DNA of 64,000 nucleotides from Paenibacillus glycinis (GCF_009909185.1 NZ_JAAAMV010000005.1:62001-126000); one strand, 5' to 3'; shown: positions 8,645 to 17,732, counted from the first letter of the stretch. Numbers and translations are program-made. Notes: generated by a model not told the origin, from the letters alone.

Positions 8645-10018
8645 TTATTTGTGGTTTTTGGACACCCAGTCGTCCATGTCCTTGATGATCTGGTCCGGCG
8701 TCGCGGTCTTGAAGAAGACCTTTTGCACGTTTTGCGAGAATTGCGTCGTCCAGTCGATCGTCGTCGTCAGGTAAGCTTGGGAGTTGTAAAGCTGGCCGTT
8801 ATCGAAATACGGCTGCAGGTCTTTGAGCGCCGGCGCGATGTCCGTGCTCGTGCCTTTCACGTAGCTGAGCGTGTTCGTGTTCTTGACCCACGCGTCGCCG
8901 CCTTCTTTGCTCGCCATGAACGCCAGGAATTTCAGCGCGGCTTCCTTATGCTCCGACTTGCTGTTGACGGCCAGGGAAGCGTCCGGGTTGAACTCGAGCT
9001 TGTTCAGGCTCTCGTCGTTGCTGAACGGGTACGGGAAGTAGCCCATCTCCGAATTGTACAGGTCCGGGTTCTTTTTCTGGATGTCGGCCAGCGGCCACGT
9101 GCCCATGTACATCATGGCGGCTTCGCCCTTCGCGAACAGGTCGACCGCGCCGTTGTAATCGACGCCGAGCTGATCCTTGTTGCCGAATTTGAACAAGTCC
9201 TGCGCATGCGCGATCATCGTCTTCGTCGACGGATCGTCCGCGAACTTCGCTTCGCCCTTCTCGAGCTTGTCGAAGAAATCCGTCTGCTTGTCGACCAGCA
9301 CGGCGTTGCTCGGCAAGTCGCGGCTCAGCCACATGCCGAGCGTCCAGTTGTCTTTCCAGCCCAGGGCGAACGGCGTTTTGCCGGCGTCCTTGATCTTCTG
9401 GGCCGCCGCCATGAGCGCGTCGTACGTGCGCGGAATCTGGAGGCCGAGGTCGGCGAATATTTTCTTGTTGTAGAATACCGCGATCGGTCCCGCGTTCAGG
9501 GGCATGATGTAGTTCTTGCCGTCCGTCGCCTGCTCCTGCAATACGTTCGCGTCGAAGTTCGACATGAAGTCCTTGCCCGTCAGGTCTTCCAGATAGCCGC
9601 CGTCGTGGAACAGCTTGGTCTGGCCGCCGGCATTCAGCGTGAAGACGTCGATGATGTCCCCGCCGGCCATCTTCGTCTTCAGGAGCGTATAGTAATCGTC
9701 GTATTTGACCGGCTGCACGTCGACCTTGATGTTCGGGTTCTCCGCTTCGAACTGCTCGACGATCTTGGCGATGCCGTCCGTGACGTCGCTCTTGAAATGC
9801 ATGAACGAGATCGTGACCGGTTCCGCGTCGTCGCCCGCGGGCTCCGCCGCGTTGCTCGTGCCGCTCGCCGCGCCGTCGTTCGTGCCGGCCGCCGTCGTAT
9901 CGGTGCCGCCGTTATTGCCGCCGTTATTGGCGCCGTCGTTGCCTCCGTTGCTGCCGCACGCCGACAGCACTGCCGTCAGCAGCAGGACGGTGAGGCCGAG
10001 TCCCAGCTTCTTTTTCAT
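8645..10018 (-). CDS. Extracellular sugar-binding lipoprotein of an ABC transporter
   Basis: A 457-residue family 1 solute-binding protein. The start is ATG 10018, 8 nt after AAGGGG; upstream in-frame ATGs are badly spaced. A lipoprotein signal (KKKLGLGLTVLLLTAVLSAC) ends at Cys21, followed by a Gly/Asn/Thr-rich linker to about residue 60, so the protein is anchored on the outer face of the membrane. The segment AEPVTISFMHFKSD begins the mature binding domain. It is the first gene of the transporter operon, just downstream of the YesMN pair that probably induces it. Confidence 0.93.
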   Translation of the reverse strand: MKKKLGLGLTVLLLTAVLSACGSNGGNDGANNGGNNGGTDTTAAGTNDGAASGTSNAAEPAGDDAEPVTISFMHFKSDVTDGIAKIVEQFEAENPNIKVDVQPVKYDDYYTLLKTKMAGGDIIDVFTLNAGGQTKLFHDGGYLEDLTGKDFMSNFDANVLQEQATDGKNYIMPLNAGPIAVFYNKKIFADLGLQIPRTYDALMAAAQKIKDAGKTPFALGWKDNWTLGMWLSRDLPSNAVLVDKQTDFFDKLEKGEAKFADDPSTKTMIAHAQDLFKFGNKDQLGVDYNGAVDLFAKGEAAMMYMGTWPLADIQKKNPDLYNSEMGYFPYPFSNDESLNKLEFNPDASLAVNSKSEHKEAALKFLAFMASKEGGDAWVKNTNTLSYVKGTSTDIAPALKDLQPYFDNGQLYNSQAYLTTTIDWTTQFSQNVQKVFFKTATPDQIIKDMDDWVSKNHK

Positions 10019-10126
10019 TTCCATTGCCCCTTTTTCTCGAGTATCGGTACGGTATGAGCATCGCCGTTCCTGGCTTAACTGTACCTTCCCCGACATCTTT
10101 CGCGGAATAAAATAAATGGTGGGCGC

Positions 10127-10142
10127 CATGTTCAATTTTTTG
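10127..10142 (-). promoter_or_regulatory. Putative YesN-binding element upstream of the transporter operon
   Basis: CAAAAAATTGAACATG on the minus strand is identical to the element upstream of the alpha-galactosidase. It overlaps the stop codon of the response-regulator gene and lies 108 bp upstream of the binding-protein start. An A/T-rich stretch that could hold a -10 follows at about 10104-10120. Confidence 0.5.
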
Positions 10143-11745
10143 CATCCGGCGGCGGGCCCGCTTCCTCGTCCCTGTATTCCGACGGGGTCCTGCCCGTGAA
10201 TTTCTTGAATACCTGGCTGAAATACCGCTGGTTCTCGTAGCCGACCAGCTCGGAGATGTCGTTGATCTTGAGCGCCGACGACCGCAGCAGCGCGCAGGCC
10301 TTCTCCATCCGCTTGCGCGTGACGTATTCGATGAAATTCTCGCCCGTGACGGCCTTGAACTGCTTGCTCAGATGGCTCGCGTCCATATGGTACCGCGTCG
10401 CGACGTCTATCAGGCTGATGTCCTCGAAATAATGGGCATCCAGGTATGCCGCGATCTCCCGCACCGGACTGGCCGCTTCCGGCGACGAACGGCTGCCGAG
10501 CTGCTCGTCGATCGCCGCGGTCAACGCCTCGACGAAGCCGCGCAGACCGTCCTCGCTCAATACGCCGTCGATGCCGGGCTGGCCGAAGACGGCGGGATCG
10601 GCATGGCCGAGGCCGCCCAGCTCGCCGACGACGAGATCGACGAGCCGCCGCAGCTCCCGCTGCGCGCTCCGGATCGTCAGTCCCGGCGCCGCCTCGATCC
10701 GGCTTCGCAGCTCGCCGAGCAGCCGGCGAGCATGCGCCCCTTGGCCCGCGGCCAGCGACTGCTGCAGCAGCTTCGCGTCGAAGCCGCTCAGCACCTCCGG
10801 CGACTGGCCGGCGCCCGCTTCGCGCGGACCGTTCCCCGCGTCCAGCGAGAAGCCGGCTTCGCGCAGCGGCCCCGCCCGCAGCCGCTCGTTCGCTTCCTCG
10901 AACGCCTCCGGCAGTTCGTCCAGCCGTTCGCGGGCATCGCTCAGCCCGGCCGCGACCCCGGACTCCAGCATGCGGCTGACGGCCTCATGGAACGGCGACA
11001 GCAGCTCGCGGATGCGATGGAGGCCGTAGGCCGGCTCGGGCAGCAGCACGCACAGCCTCGTCCTGTCGTCCGATTTGTACACGATCGCCGCGCCGTCCCC
11101 CATGATCTCGCGCAGCATGTTCTCCACGCTGTACATGAGCAAGTCCGAATTGCCGTGGAACTTCGTCTCGGACAGCTCCCGGAACCGCCGCAGCATGCAG
11201 ACGGCGAGGCGGTAGCCCGGATTGACCGGCGCCGGCAGCAGCTCCGCCGACTGCGAGACGATGTCGGACGCGTTCGAGATGCGCCGGGCCGTCACGTGCT
11301 GCAGAAACGTCTCGGCCCGCAGCTGGCGCATTTCGCCGGCGAACTTGCGCCTCTCCTGCGCGCTCAGATGGTTGCGGCTCAGCTCCATCGCCTTGACCAT
11401 CGCGTTCTTCAGCTCGGCGAGCGAGACCGGCTTCAGCACGTACTCGCAGGCCTGGAACGTGACGGCCGCCTTCATGTATTCGTACTGCGAGTGACCGCTG
11501 ATGACGATCACCTTGATCTCGTTGTGGCGGTGGTACAGCTCCTCCAGGAAGCGCTGCCCGTTCATGACCGGCATGTTCATGTCCGTCACGATGATCTGGG
11601 GCTTGCTGATCGGGATAAGCGCCAGCGCCTCCGCGCCGTTGCGGGCTTCCGCCACCACCTCGGCGCCCAGCGCCAATTCGCCGATCATTTTGCTGACCGA
11701 CTTCCGTCCCCAGGGCTCGTCGTCCACGACCATCACTTTAAGCAT
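10132..11745 (-). CDS. YesN-type response regulator with AraC DNA-binding domain
   Basis: This 537-residue protein has an N-terminal receiver domain (VMVVDDEPWGRKS at the start, phospho-acceptor in IIVTDMNMPVMNG near residue 55, and a KPVSL lysine near residue 105), a long middle region, and a C-terminal AraC double HTH ending in YENQRYFSQVFKKFTGRTPSEYR. Its start overlaps the kinase stop by 8 bp. Paired with the YesM kinase it should activate the sugar transporter and GH36 genes. Repeated 16-bp elements in the three promoters are candidate sites. Confidence 0.93.
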   Translation of the reverse strand: MLKVMVVDDEPWGRKSVSKMIGELALGAEVVAEARNGAEALALIPISKPQIIVTDMNMPVMNGQRFLEELYHRHNEIKVIVISGHSQYEYMKAAVTFQACEYVLKPVSLAELKNAMVKAMELSRNHLSAQERRKFAGEMRQLRAETFLQHVTARRISNASDIVSQSAELLPAPVNPGYRLAVCMLRRFRELSETKFHGNSDLLMYSVENMLREIMGDGAAIVYKSDDRTRLCVLLPEPAYGLHRIRELLSPFHEAVSRMLESGVAAGLSDARERLDELPEAFEEANERLRAGPLREAGFSLDAGNGPREAGAGQSPEVLSGFDAKLLQQSLAAGQGAHARRLLGELRSRIEAAPGLTIRSAQRELRRLVDLVVGELGGLGHADPAVFGQPGIDGVLSEDGLRGFVEALTAAIDEQLGSRSSPEAASPVREIAAYLDAHYFEDISLIDVATRYHMDASHLSKQFKAVTGENFIEYVTRKRMEKACALLRSSALKINDISELVGYENQRYFSQVFKKFTGRTPSEYRDEEAGPPPDAKN

Positions 11746-13543
11746 GCGTTTCGCCTCGCTTTCGATATGGAATCCGTACGCGGATCGTCGTCCCCGTCCC
11801 CGGGCCGCTCTCGACGATCTCCAGGCCGTACGCTTCGCCGTACATCAGGCGAATGCGCTCATGGACGTTCTTGAGGCCGATCGAGACGCCGGTGAACACC
11901 TCGAGCGAACGCTGCTCGAGCCCGCTGCGCAGGGACGCGAGCTTGGCCGGATCGATGCCCGGACCGTTGTCCCGCACGGTGAGGAGCACGTCGTCGTCCG
12001 CCCGCTCCGCGCCGACGCGGATCAGCAGCTGGCGGTCGTCGGGTCCGCCGAGCGCGTGCACGACGACGTTCTCGATGATCGGCTGCATGACGAACCGGAC
12101 GATCGACGCGTCCATCAGCTCCGCCGGCACGTCGAACTCCGTCTGCAGGGCGTCCTCGAACCGGAACTGCTGAATGTACAGATAGTTGCCGATGTGCGCG
12201 AGCTCCTGGCCGAGCGTGGATTCCGTGTTGCCCTCGTAGAAGCTGTAGCGGAACATGTCGCCGAGCGCCCGGCACATCTCGTGAATGTCGTAGTCGCCGC
12301 TCAGCACGGCCTTGCCCCCGATCGTCTGCAGCGTATTGTACAGGAAATGCGGATTGATCTGCATCTGCAGCGCCAGCAGCTGCGCTTCCTTGTTGCGGAG
12401 CTGCAGCTGGAAGCGCATCTCGATCAGCTCGCGGATCTTCTCCGTCATGAAATTAAAATTGCGGGTCAGCTCCGAGATGTCGTCGCGGTAATGGATCGGC
12501 TGGTTCAGCGTCACGTGGAAATTGCCGTGCCGGACCGTCTTCATCGCCTTGCCGAGCAGCTGGATCGGCCGGGTGATGTACTGCTGCGCGAGCAGCGACA
12601 GCAGGGCGATGCTGGCCATCGCGAAGAAGAAGGCGCCGACCGCGATATACAGCGTCGTCTTGCGGTGCCGCGCGAGCTCGTCGTTCGGATAGACGATGGA
12701 CAGCGACAGATTGGCGTTGTCGAGGTACGAGGTGCCGACGAGCAGATCCTTCTGCTTGTCGAAGCGGATCTCCTTCGGGTTGGTCTTCGCGCTCGTGCTC
12801 GGCGGAGGGACGAACCGGGGCACGCTGCCCGCGTACCGGCCGTTCGTCTCGTAGAACGTCTCCCCCCGCGAATTTTGCAGCACGATGACGTTCGGCGCCT
12901 TGTTGTTCGCCTCGATGACCTTGGTCAGCTCTTTCGTCTGGATATAGAACACGAGCGAGCCGACCTTCGTATACTTGAACGGATCGTAGATCGTGATCGC
13001 GTACACGAAGAGATCCTGATTCAGGACCGCGTCGGCATAGGTGAAGGCCAACGTTTGCTGGAACGGCAAATTGAGCATCTCCCCGTAGTGGGGGATGCTC
13101 CGGTCGAACGGAATGGAATCGTAGCTGGCCGCGCGCGACCAAGAATCCCGCAATCGGTCGTCCTTGCCGAAGACCAGGATTCGGATGACGGCATCCTTGT
13201 TCTTGTTCGAGACGAGCGCGTAATAATTTTTCAGCGTGTCCCGGGTATTGAAGAAATCCTGGTCGTTGCCGCCCCAGCCGTTCGCCATCAGGTTCATGAT
13301 GCGGCTGTCGTAGCCGTATACTTGCAAGGCCGAAGACGAGATATCCTTAAAATACTGATTCAAATAACCCGATAAATATTCGGCGTTCTGGTTCGTCGTC
13401 CGGTAGATGGTCCGTTCCAGCGACCGGGTGCTGGATTCATAGAACAGGAACGACAAGACGAGCATCGGGATCAACGAGGTCAGGATGATGCTCCAGACGA
13501 TCTTCGTCCGGATGCTCCGGTTGATGAACAGCCACTTGATCAT
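11738..13543 (-). CDS. YesM-type sensor histidine kinase
   Basis: A 601-residue membrane kinase with one transmembrane helix near residues 15-35, an extracellular dCache-like sensor domain to about residue 285, a second helix near 290, a HAMP domain, then the His_kinase segment with the phospho-acceptor in MQINPHFLYNTLQTI and an ATPase domain with the VRDNGPGID motif. This is the LytS/YesM class. Overlap with the response-regulator gene indicates coupled translation. It presumably senses an extracellular sugar, possibly through the binding protein. Confidence 0.93.
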   Translation of the reverse strand: MIKWLFINRSIRTKIVWSIILTSLIPMLVLSFLFYESSTRSLERTIYRTTNQNAEYLSGYLNQYFKDISSSALQVYGYDSRIMNLMANGWGGNDQDFFNTRDTLKNYYALVSNKNKDAVIRILVFGKDDRLRDSWSRAASYDSIPFDRSIPHYGEMLNLPFQQTLAFTYADAVLNQDLFVYAITIYDPFKYTKVGSLVFYIQTKELTKVIEANNKAPNVIVLQNSRGETFYETNGRYAGSVPRFVPPPSTSAKTNPKEIRFDKQKDLLVGTSYLDNANLSLSIVYPNDELARHRKTTLYIAVGAFFFAMASIALLSLLAQQYITRPIQLLGKAMKTVRHGNFHVTLNQPIHYRDDISELTRNFNFMTEKIRELIEMRFQLQLRNKEAQLLALQMQINPHFLYNTLQTIGGKAVLSGDYDIHEMCRALGDMFRYSFYEGNTESTLGQELAHIGNYLYIQQFRFEDALQTEFDVPAELMDASIVRFVMQPIIENVVVHALGGPDDRQLLIRVGAERADDDVLLTVRDNGPGIDPAKLASLRSGLEQRSLEVFTGVSIGLKNVHERIRLMYGEAYGLEIVESGPGTGTTIRVRIPYRKRGETHA

Positions 13544-13564
13544 GCTTCGTTGCCGGCCTCCTTT

Positions 13565-14494
13565 TTAGCGTACGGACAATTCCAGATGCCATGCATAGCG
13601 CCCGCCCGGCGCAATCGTCGCCGCTTCGCCCCGGCCCATGGCATAGGACAGATCGTCCATCCGCCCCGTCGCGGGTTCGATCGCGATATGGTAATGGTCG
13701 TCGTAGCCGCCATAGTTCGCCCACACCGCCAAGTACGGCACCTGCTCCGCCGGAAACCGGAACTCGACCGCTTCGCCGGTGGAAGGATCGCTCAGCTCGG
13801 CCCAGCCTTCCTTCAGCGTGCCCGTAAAATAGTATTTCTCCGCGCTGCGTCCGTTGTCGGGCTCGATGACGGAGAGATCGATCCCCTGCGCCGCAACGGG
13901 CCATGGCCGCTTGTCTCCGAAGCCGCCGAGGCGCTCCTGCGCCGAATAGGCAACTTCGATCTCGTTCAGCCCATCCGGCACGCGAAGGCGCATGCCTTCG
14001 CTCGCGCGCATGAGCGGATGCGCCGCCCAGAGGAACGAGAACGGATGCGCGGAGTGATTAATCGCCGTATAATCGATGCGCAGCGTATGCGCGTCCGGGA
14101 ACGAATAGCGCTTCTCGAGCGCGTAGGGAAACCGCTTACCGTTCACGGCGCAGGTCAGACCGCGCTCGTCCGCCGCCGCGCTCCACGCGAGCGTCCATGC
14201 TTCCCCATGGTCGGGCACGGGTTCGCCGCGCCACGGATCTTCCGGGTATTCGCACGCTCTGATGCCCGGGAACATCTCGTCCCAGCCGCACTCGTCCGAA
14301 TCGCCGAACGCGCTGCCGAAGCCCCGGTTGCCGAGCGGTTTGCCGCTGCTCCACAGCCATTCGCGCCCCGTCTTCCGGTTCAGCAGCGACACGGCCTTCG
14401 CGCCGAGCTCCGGCACCACGGTCACGGACAATTCATCCGTCCCGCCCGTCCAAGCCCTGCGTCCTTCTATATCCGACTGCATCCAATTCGTCAT
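13565..14494 (-). CDS. Aldose 1-epimerase family protein
   Basis: A 309-residue galactose-mutarotase-fold protein (VVPELGAKAVSLLNRKTGREW near the N-terminus, DECGWDEMFPGI near residue 80). The start is ATG 14494 after GCGGGGGAA. It lies 21 bp upstream of the kinase gene in one transcription unit. A mutarotase fits an operon releasing galactose, converting the beta form to the alpha form used by galactokinase. The exact substrate is not shown, and members of this family can also act on other hexoses. Confidence 0.82.
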   Translation of the reverse strand: MTNWMQSDIEGRRAWTGGTDELSVTVVPELGAKAVSLLNRKTGREWLWSSGKPLGNRGFGSAFGDSDECGWDEMFPGIRACEYPEDPWRGEPVPDHGEAWTLAWSAAADERGLTCAVNGKRFPYALEKRYSFPDAHTLRIDYTAINHSAHPFSFLWAAHPLMRASEGMRLRVPDGLNEIEVAYSAQERLGGFGDKRPWPVAAQGIDLSVIEPDNGRSAEKYYFTGTLKEGWAELSDPSTGEAVEFRFPAEQVPYLAVWANYGGYDDHYHIAIEPATGRMDDLSYAMGRGEAATIAPGGRYAWHLELSVR

Positions 14495-14533
14495 TAAGAT
14501 TCCCCCGCTCCGCCCGCGCATGCCAGGCCGTGT

Positions 14534-14551
14534 TAACGCCGTAAGGCGTTA
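14534..14551 (-). promoter_or_regulatory. Inverted repeat at the transcription start of the epimerase-yesMN unit
   Basis: TAACGCC (14534-14540) and GGCGTTA (14545-14551) form a perfect 7-bp inverted repeat with a 4-nt spacer, beginning about 5 bp after the -10. It could be an operator or a 5' hairpin in the mRNA. Confidence 0.4.
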
Positions 14552-14555
14552 TAGA

Positions 14556-14584
14556 ATTATAGCGTTCGCTCCGCATTCGCACAA
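14556..14584 (-). promoter_or_regulatory. Sigma-A promoter of the epimerase-yesM-yesN unit
   Basis: A perfect -10, TATAAT (14561-14556), lies 17 bp from TTGTGC (14584-14579). It is 60 bp upstream of the epimerase start. Confidence 0.7.
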
Positions 14585-14593
14585 TTCAATATT

Positions 14594-14618
14594 TCGTGAA
14601 CGCATGTTAAATATATTG
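14594..14618 (-). promoter_or_regulatory. Putative YesN-binding element upstream of epimerase-yesMN
   Basis: CAATATATTTAACATG (14618-14603) matches the 16-bp element of the other two units at 13 positions. A weaker second half (CGAAATATTGAATTG) starts 22 bp further on and abuts the -35 hexamer, the usual two-half-site layout of AraC-type activators. Confidence 0.45.
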
Positions 14619-14723
14619 GCGGCGGACAAGCGGCGATAAACCGAGCATTTATATCCTACCCGAATAGTATGAATTAGGTGTATACTAGACGTAATCCATC
14701 CAAATCCGATCGGAGGCTCCGCC

Positions 14724-15176
14724 ATGACGCAAACCGTTAAGCTCGATGCCTACGCCTGCATCGACGAAATCCCGCTTCACCGGGTTCGGGGCAATCAGCT
14801 GGGCATCCTGCTCTGCGTGATCGCCACCTTGGCCACCCAGCAATTCTGGATTCTGCTCCTCCCGCTCGCCGTGCAGTTCATCGGCCGCACGTACGGCATT
14901 CGTTACAACTTGTTCGTGCGCGCATTGTCGCCGCTGCTGCCCGCCAGCGCCAAGACCGAGAGCCGCGAGCTGCTCCGGTTCAACAACCTGCTGGCCATCT
15001 TGTTCCTCGCCGTCGCGCTGCTCGGGGCCGCGTTCGGCATCCAAACGCTGGCGTATGTCAGTCTCGGCATGCTGACCGTCGCCGTCGCGCTCGCCTTAAG
15101 CGGCTTCTGCCTGGGCTGCTTCATGTACTTTCAGTGGAAACAGTTCCATGCCCGCCGCCGCATCCGAAACGGCTGA
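14724..15176 (+). CDS. DUF4395 family membrane protein
   Basis: A 150-residue integral membrane protein with about four hydrophobic segments. The C-terminal SGFCLGCFMYF with two cysteines is the recognisable DUF4395 signature. The ribosome site is GGAGGCTCCGCC before ATG. The family has no firmly established function; the two cysteines suggest redox chemistry, which is inference. It stands alone, followed by its own terminator. Confidence 0.85.
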   Translation: MTQTVKLDAYACIDEIPLHRVRGNQLGILLCVIATLATQQFWILLLPLAVQFIGRTYGIRYNLFVRALSPLLPASAKTESRELLRFNNLLAILFLAVALLGAAFGIQTLAYVSLGMLTVAVALALSGFCLGCFMYFQWKQFHARRRIRNG

Positions 15177-15190
15177 AGCTTCCTTGCGCG

Positions 15191-15217
15191 GCCCTCTCTG
15201 ACGAGAGGGCTATTCTA
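15191..15217 (+). terminator. Terminator of the DUF4395 gene
   Basis: GCCCTCTC (15191-15198) pairs with GAGAGGGC (15203-15210), loop TGAC, followed by TATTCT. Confidence 0.7.
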
Positions 15218-15269
15218 ATTCCCGACGGCGTGCATACATATCTGTATTTGCACAAAAGGGGGATGCCGA

Positions 15270-15701
15270 GTGAACCGTTCCTTGAGCCATGAGCATACGC
15301 CGCCGTCCGTCACGCAATCGGCGAACTCGACCGAGTTGACCATCGGCGGAACGATCGTCTTTACCTTTGCGATATCGAATCCCGGCACGGCTCCGTTGGC
15401 GCGAGCCGTTCTGCGCGACATGCTGCCGGCGGAACTTTCCTTCGCGGAGAATAGCGTCACGGTCGGAGGCGCGGCCGCGCCCGGCGTCGATCCCGAGAGC
15501 GGCATTCCGGTCGGACCCGTCGCGCCGAAGGCATCGGTGTCGGTGTTATTCGCCGCGATAGCCGTCCGCGAGCCGCAAAACCTGATCGCCGTCAACCTGG
15601 CCGACCTGTCGTTCGAATTCGTGGCAGAGGACGGCCTGACGGTGCCCGGCACCGCGCAATCCAATCCGATCACCCTCATGATCAACGAGGAAGAGGAATG
15701 A
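15270..15701 (+). CDS. Small DUF11 (conserved repeat) domain protein
   Basis: A 143-residue protein starting at GTG 15270 after AAAAGGGGGATGCCGA. One DUF11-type beta-sandwich occupies most of it: GGTIVFTFAISNPGTAPLARAVLRD, then a PAELSFAENSVTVGG strand pair and a NLADLSFEF end. DUF11 domains usually occur as repeats in surface proteins. This one has no signal peptide or anchor, so its location is uncertain. Confidence 0.72.
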   Translation: MNRSLSHEHTPPSVTQSANSTELTIGGTIVFTFAISNPGTAPLARAVLRDMLPAELSFAENSVTVGGAAAPGVDPESGIPVGPVAPKASVSVLFAAIAVREPQNLIAVNLADLSFEFVAEDGLTVPGTAQSNPITLMINEEEE

Positions 15702-15730
15702 AGAGCCATTGTCCCCGCATCCGCCAGCGG

Positions 15731-15852
15731 TTGTCCACTTGTGTACAGTTCGATCTGTGGATATGTTGGCATGATTTCCGAAAGTCCCGGAATTTACAGG
15801 CTTCGTGCCTGTTGGGATTGTGAATAACCCTGTTGATAAGTCAGCGTCCACA
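15731..15852. promoter_or_regulatory. Cluster of DnaA-box-like 9-mers
   Basis: In a ~200-bp gap with no gene, several 9-mers resemble TTATCCACA: TTGTCCACT (15731-15739), and on the minus strand ATATCCACA (15764-15756), TTATTCACA (15827-15819) and TTATCAACA (15839-15831). Three differ from the consensus at one position. No dnaA or dnaN gene is nearby, so this is not an obvious origin. It may be a titration or regulatory cluster, or chance. Confidence 0.35.
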
Positions 15853-15903
15853 GGTCAGTCGGCTGGCGTCCGCACACACGCACGCCGGTTTAATCGCCAT
15901 CGT

Positions 15904-15942
15904 AAAAAAAGCAGCCCCGACTTCCGGTGAAGTCGGGGCTGC
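15904..15942 (-). terminator. Terminator of the yjlC-ndh operon
   Basis: A perfect stem, GCAGCCCCGACTTC / GAAGTCGGGGCTGC (15911-15942), is followed on the minus strand by seven T (15910-15904). Confidence 0.92.
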
Positions 15943-15968
15943 GATTGTATACGCGATTGCTCCGAGTC

Positions 15969-17147
15969 TTAGTAAGCCAGGGAGAACAATCCGTCGATAT
16001 GCGCCAGGTAGCGGGCGTTGCTTGCTTTCTTCATCAAGGAAGCAGGCGTGCCTTTCAGCTCGATGCCGGTCTCGCCGATCGACCCGATGCCGTCTTTGCG
16101 GCCGAGGCTTGCGAGCGTGCCGGAGAATACCGGGTTGAAGCTGTCCATCTTGGAGTTCTTGTAGGACGCGGCGATGTTTCCGCCGACCAGCTCGCCCATT
16201 TGCCATGCCAGCTGCGCCGTAGGCGGGTATGGACGGCCTTCCGGTCCGAATACGACCGCGCAGTCGCCGGCCAGGAACACTTCGGGATGCGAAGTGGATT
16301 GCAGGAACTCGTTGACCGTCGCGCGGCCGCGGTTGACTTCCACGCCGCTGCTGCCGACGAGGGAGCTGCCTTGCACGCCGCCCGTCCATACGAGCGTGTT
16401 CGTTTCGATCGTTCTGCCGTCCTTCAGCGTCACGACGTTGCCGTTCACTTCCGTGATCGCAAGACCCGTCAGGAACTCTACGCCGCGGGCTTCGAGGCTC
16501 GATACCGCGCGTCCGATCAGCTCAGGGGAGAAGATCGGCAGGATCGTAGGCATCGCTTCGACCAGCGAGATCGAGACGTCCGCGAAATCCACGCCGTATT
16601 GACGGCAAATGCCCGGAAGCTCGTCCGCAAGCTCGCCGACCAATTCGACGCCGGTCAAGCCGCCGCCGCCGATGACGATCGTCGCGTCCGCTTTGTTCTT
16701 GCTTGCCGCGAAGGTTTTGATCCGGTCTTTAACATGGTTGAATACGCGGTTGGCGTCGTTGACGGATTTCAGCGTCAGGCTGTTTTCCTGCAAGCCCGGG
16801 ATGCCGAAGTAGTTCGTTTCGCTGCCCAGCGCGAGTACCAAGCTGTCGTAGCGGTACGACGAGCCGTCGTTCAGCGCCACTTTTTTGCCCGCGACGTCGA
16901 CCGTTTGCACTTCGCCGACGACGACGTTGATCGATTTGCCTTTGAACAGTTTCTCGAGCGGCAGCGCTACGGCTTTCTCGGCCACGTTGCCTGCGGCAAG
17001 ACGGTGAAGCTCCGTGATGATTTGGTGCGAACCGACGCGGTTAATGATCGTAATGCCCGCTTCTTCCGTCGACAGGTGCTGGCGTGCGGACAGCGCGCTC
17101 AGCAAGCCGCCGTATCCGGCGCCTAGAATCAGAATTTCTTTTCTCAT
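15969..17147 (-). CDS. ndh: Type II NADH dehydrogenase (NDH-2)
   Basis: A 392-residue FAD protein that passes electrons from NADH to menaquinone without pumping protons. The FAD-binding Rossmann motif GAGYGGLLSAL is at residues 9-19, the NAD-binding motif GGGGLTGVELVGEL near 160-175, and the FAD-phosphate motif VFLAGDCA near 290. Length and gene order (a DUF1641 gene immediately upstream) match the Bacillus yjlC-ndh operon. It is a peripheral membrane enzyme. A strong terminator follows. Confidence 0.93.
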   Translation of the reverse strand: MRKEILILGAGYGGLLSALSARQHLSTEEAGITIINRVGSHQIITELHRLAAGNVAEKAVALPLEKLFKGKSINVVVGEVQTVDVAGKKVALNDGSSYRYDSLVLALGSETNYFGIPGLQENSLTLKSVNDANRVFNHVKDRIKTFAASKNKADATIVIGGGGLTGVELVGELADELPGICRQYGVDFADVSISLVEAMPTILPIFSPELIGRAVSSLEARGVEFLTGLAITEVNGNVVTLKDGRTIETNTLVWTGGVQGSSLVGSSGVEVNRGRATVNEFLQSTSHPEVFLAGDCAVVFGPEGRPYPPTAQLAWQMGELVGGNIAASYKNSKMDSFNPVFSGTLASLGRKDGIGSIGETGIELKGTPASLMKKASNARYLAHIDGLFSLAY

Positions 17148-17199
17148 GGGATCTCATCCTCCGTGCTTCGCTTAGTGTGGATCGTTCGTTAACGCTGCG

Positions 17200-17628
17200 T
17201 TAGTCCTGTTTTTTTCTCTCGCCCAGGATGTCGAGGTAGGCTTGGCCGAAACGAAGCATCTTTTGCAGCTCGGGATCCTTCAGCAGCTTGATCATGCCGA
17301 ACAGGCCGATTACGTTGTCGCTTTGCTCCGCGCGGTCGTTGGCTTCGATCGCCGCCGAGGCGTAGCCTTTCACTTTCTCCGTCAGCGGTTTGACGACTTC
17401 TTGAATGCCGCCCACCGTGTCTTGGATGAGGACGCGGTCGGACGCGACCTTTTGCGCCAATTCGTACGTCTTCGTCATCAAGGCCATCATTTCGGACAGC
17501 TTCGGAAGCTGGTCCACCAGCTGCGTCAGCGCCTCTTGCACTTCCGGCTTCAGCAATTGATCCAGCACGTCCGACTTCGCCAACGCTGCCGAGCTTTGCT
17601 CCAGGTTCGATACCATTGTTTCACTCAT
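17200..17628 (-). CDS. yjlC: DUF1641 protein, YjlC-like
   Basis: A 142-residue helical protein starting at ATG 17628 after GAAGGAGGCAATACA. The segment DTVGGIQEVVKPLTEKVKGY is typical of DUF1641. It lies 52 bp upstream of ndh, as yjlC does in Bacillus subtilis, where the pair is repressed by Rex according to the redox state of NAD. The molecular role of YjlC is not established. Confidence 0.88.
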   Translation of the reverse strand: MSETMVSNLEQSSAALAKSDVLDQLLKPEVQEALTQLVDQLPKLSEMMALMTKTYELAQKVASDRVLIQDTVGGIQEVVKPLTEKVKGYASAAIEANDRAEQSDNVIGLFGMIKLLKDPELQKMLRFGQAYLDILGERKKQD

Positions 17629-17732
17629 TGTATTGCCTCCTTCAGATGTAGTCACTCAGCTGCAAACATCCTTTAATGAATCCCATTAATGGAGAAACGC
17701 GGTAAAGCAGAACCGCGCAAATTAAGGGAGAA

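Noticed and set aside
15731-15852. Replication origin
   Set aside because: DnaA-like boxes are present, but dnaA, dnaN, gyrase genes and an AT-rich unwinding element are absent.
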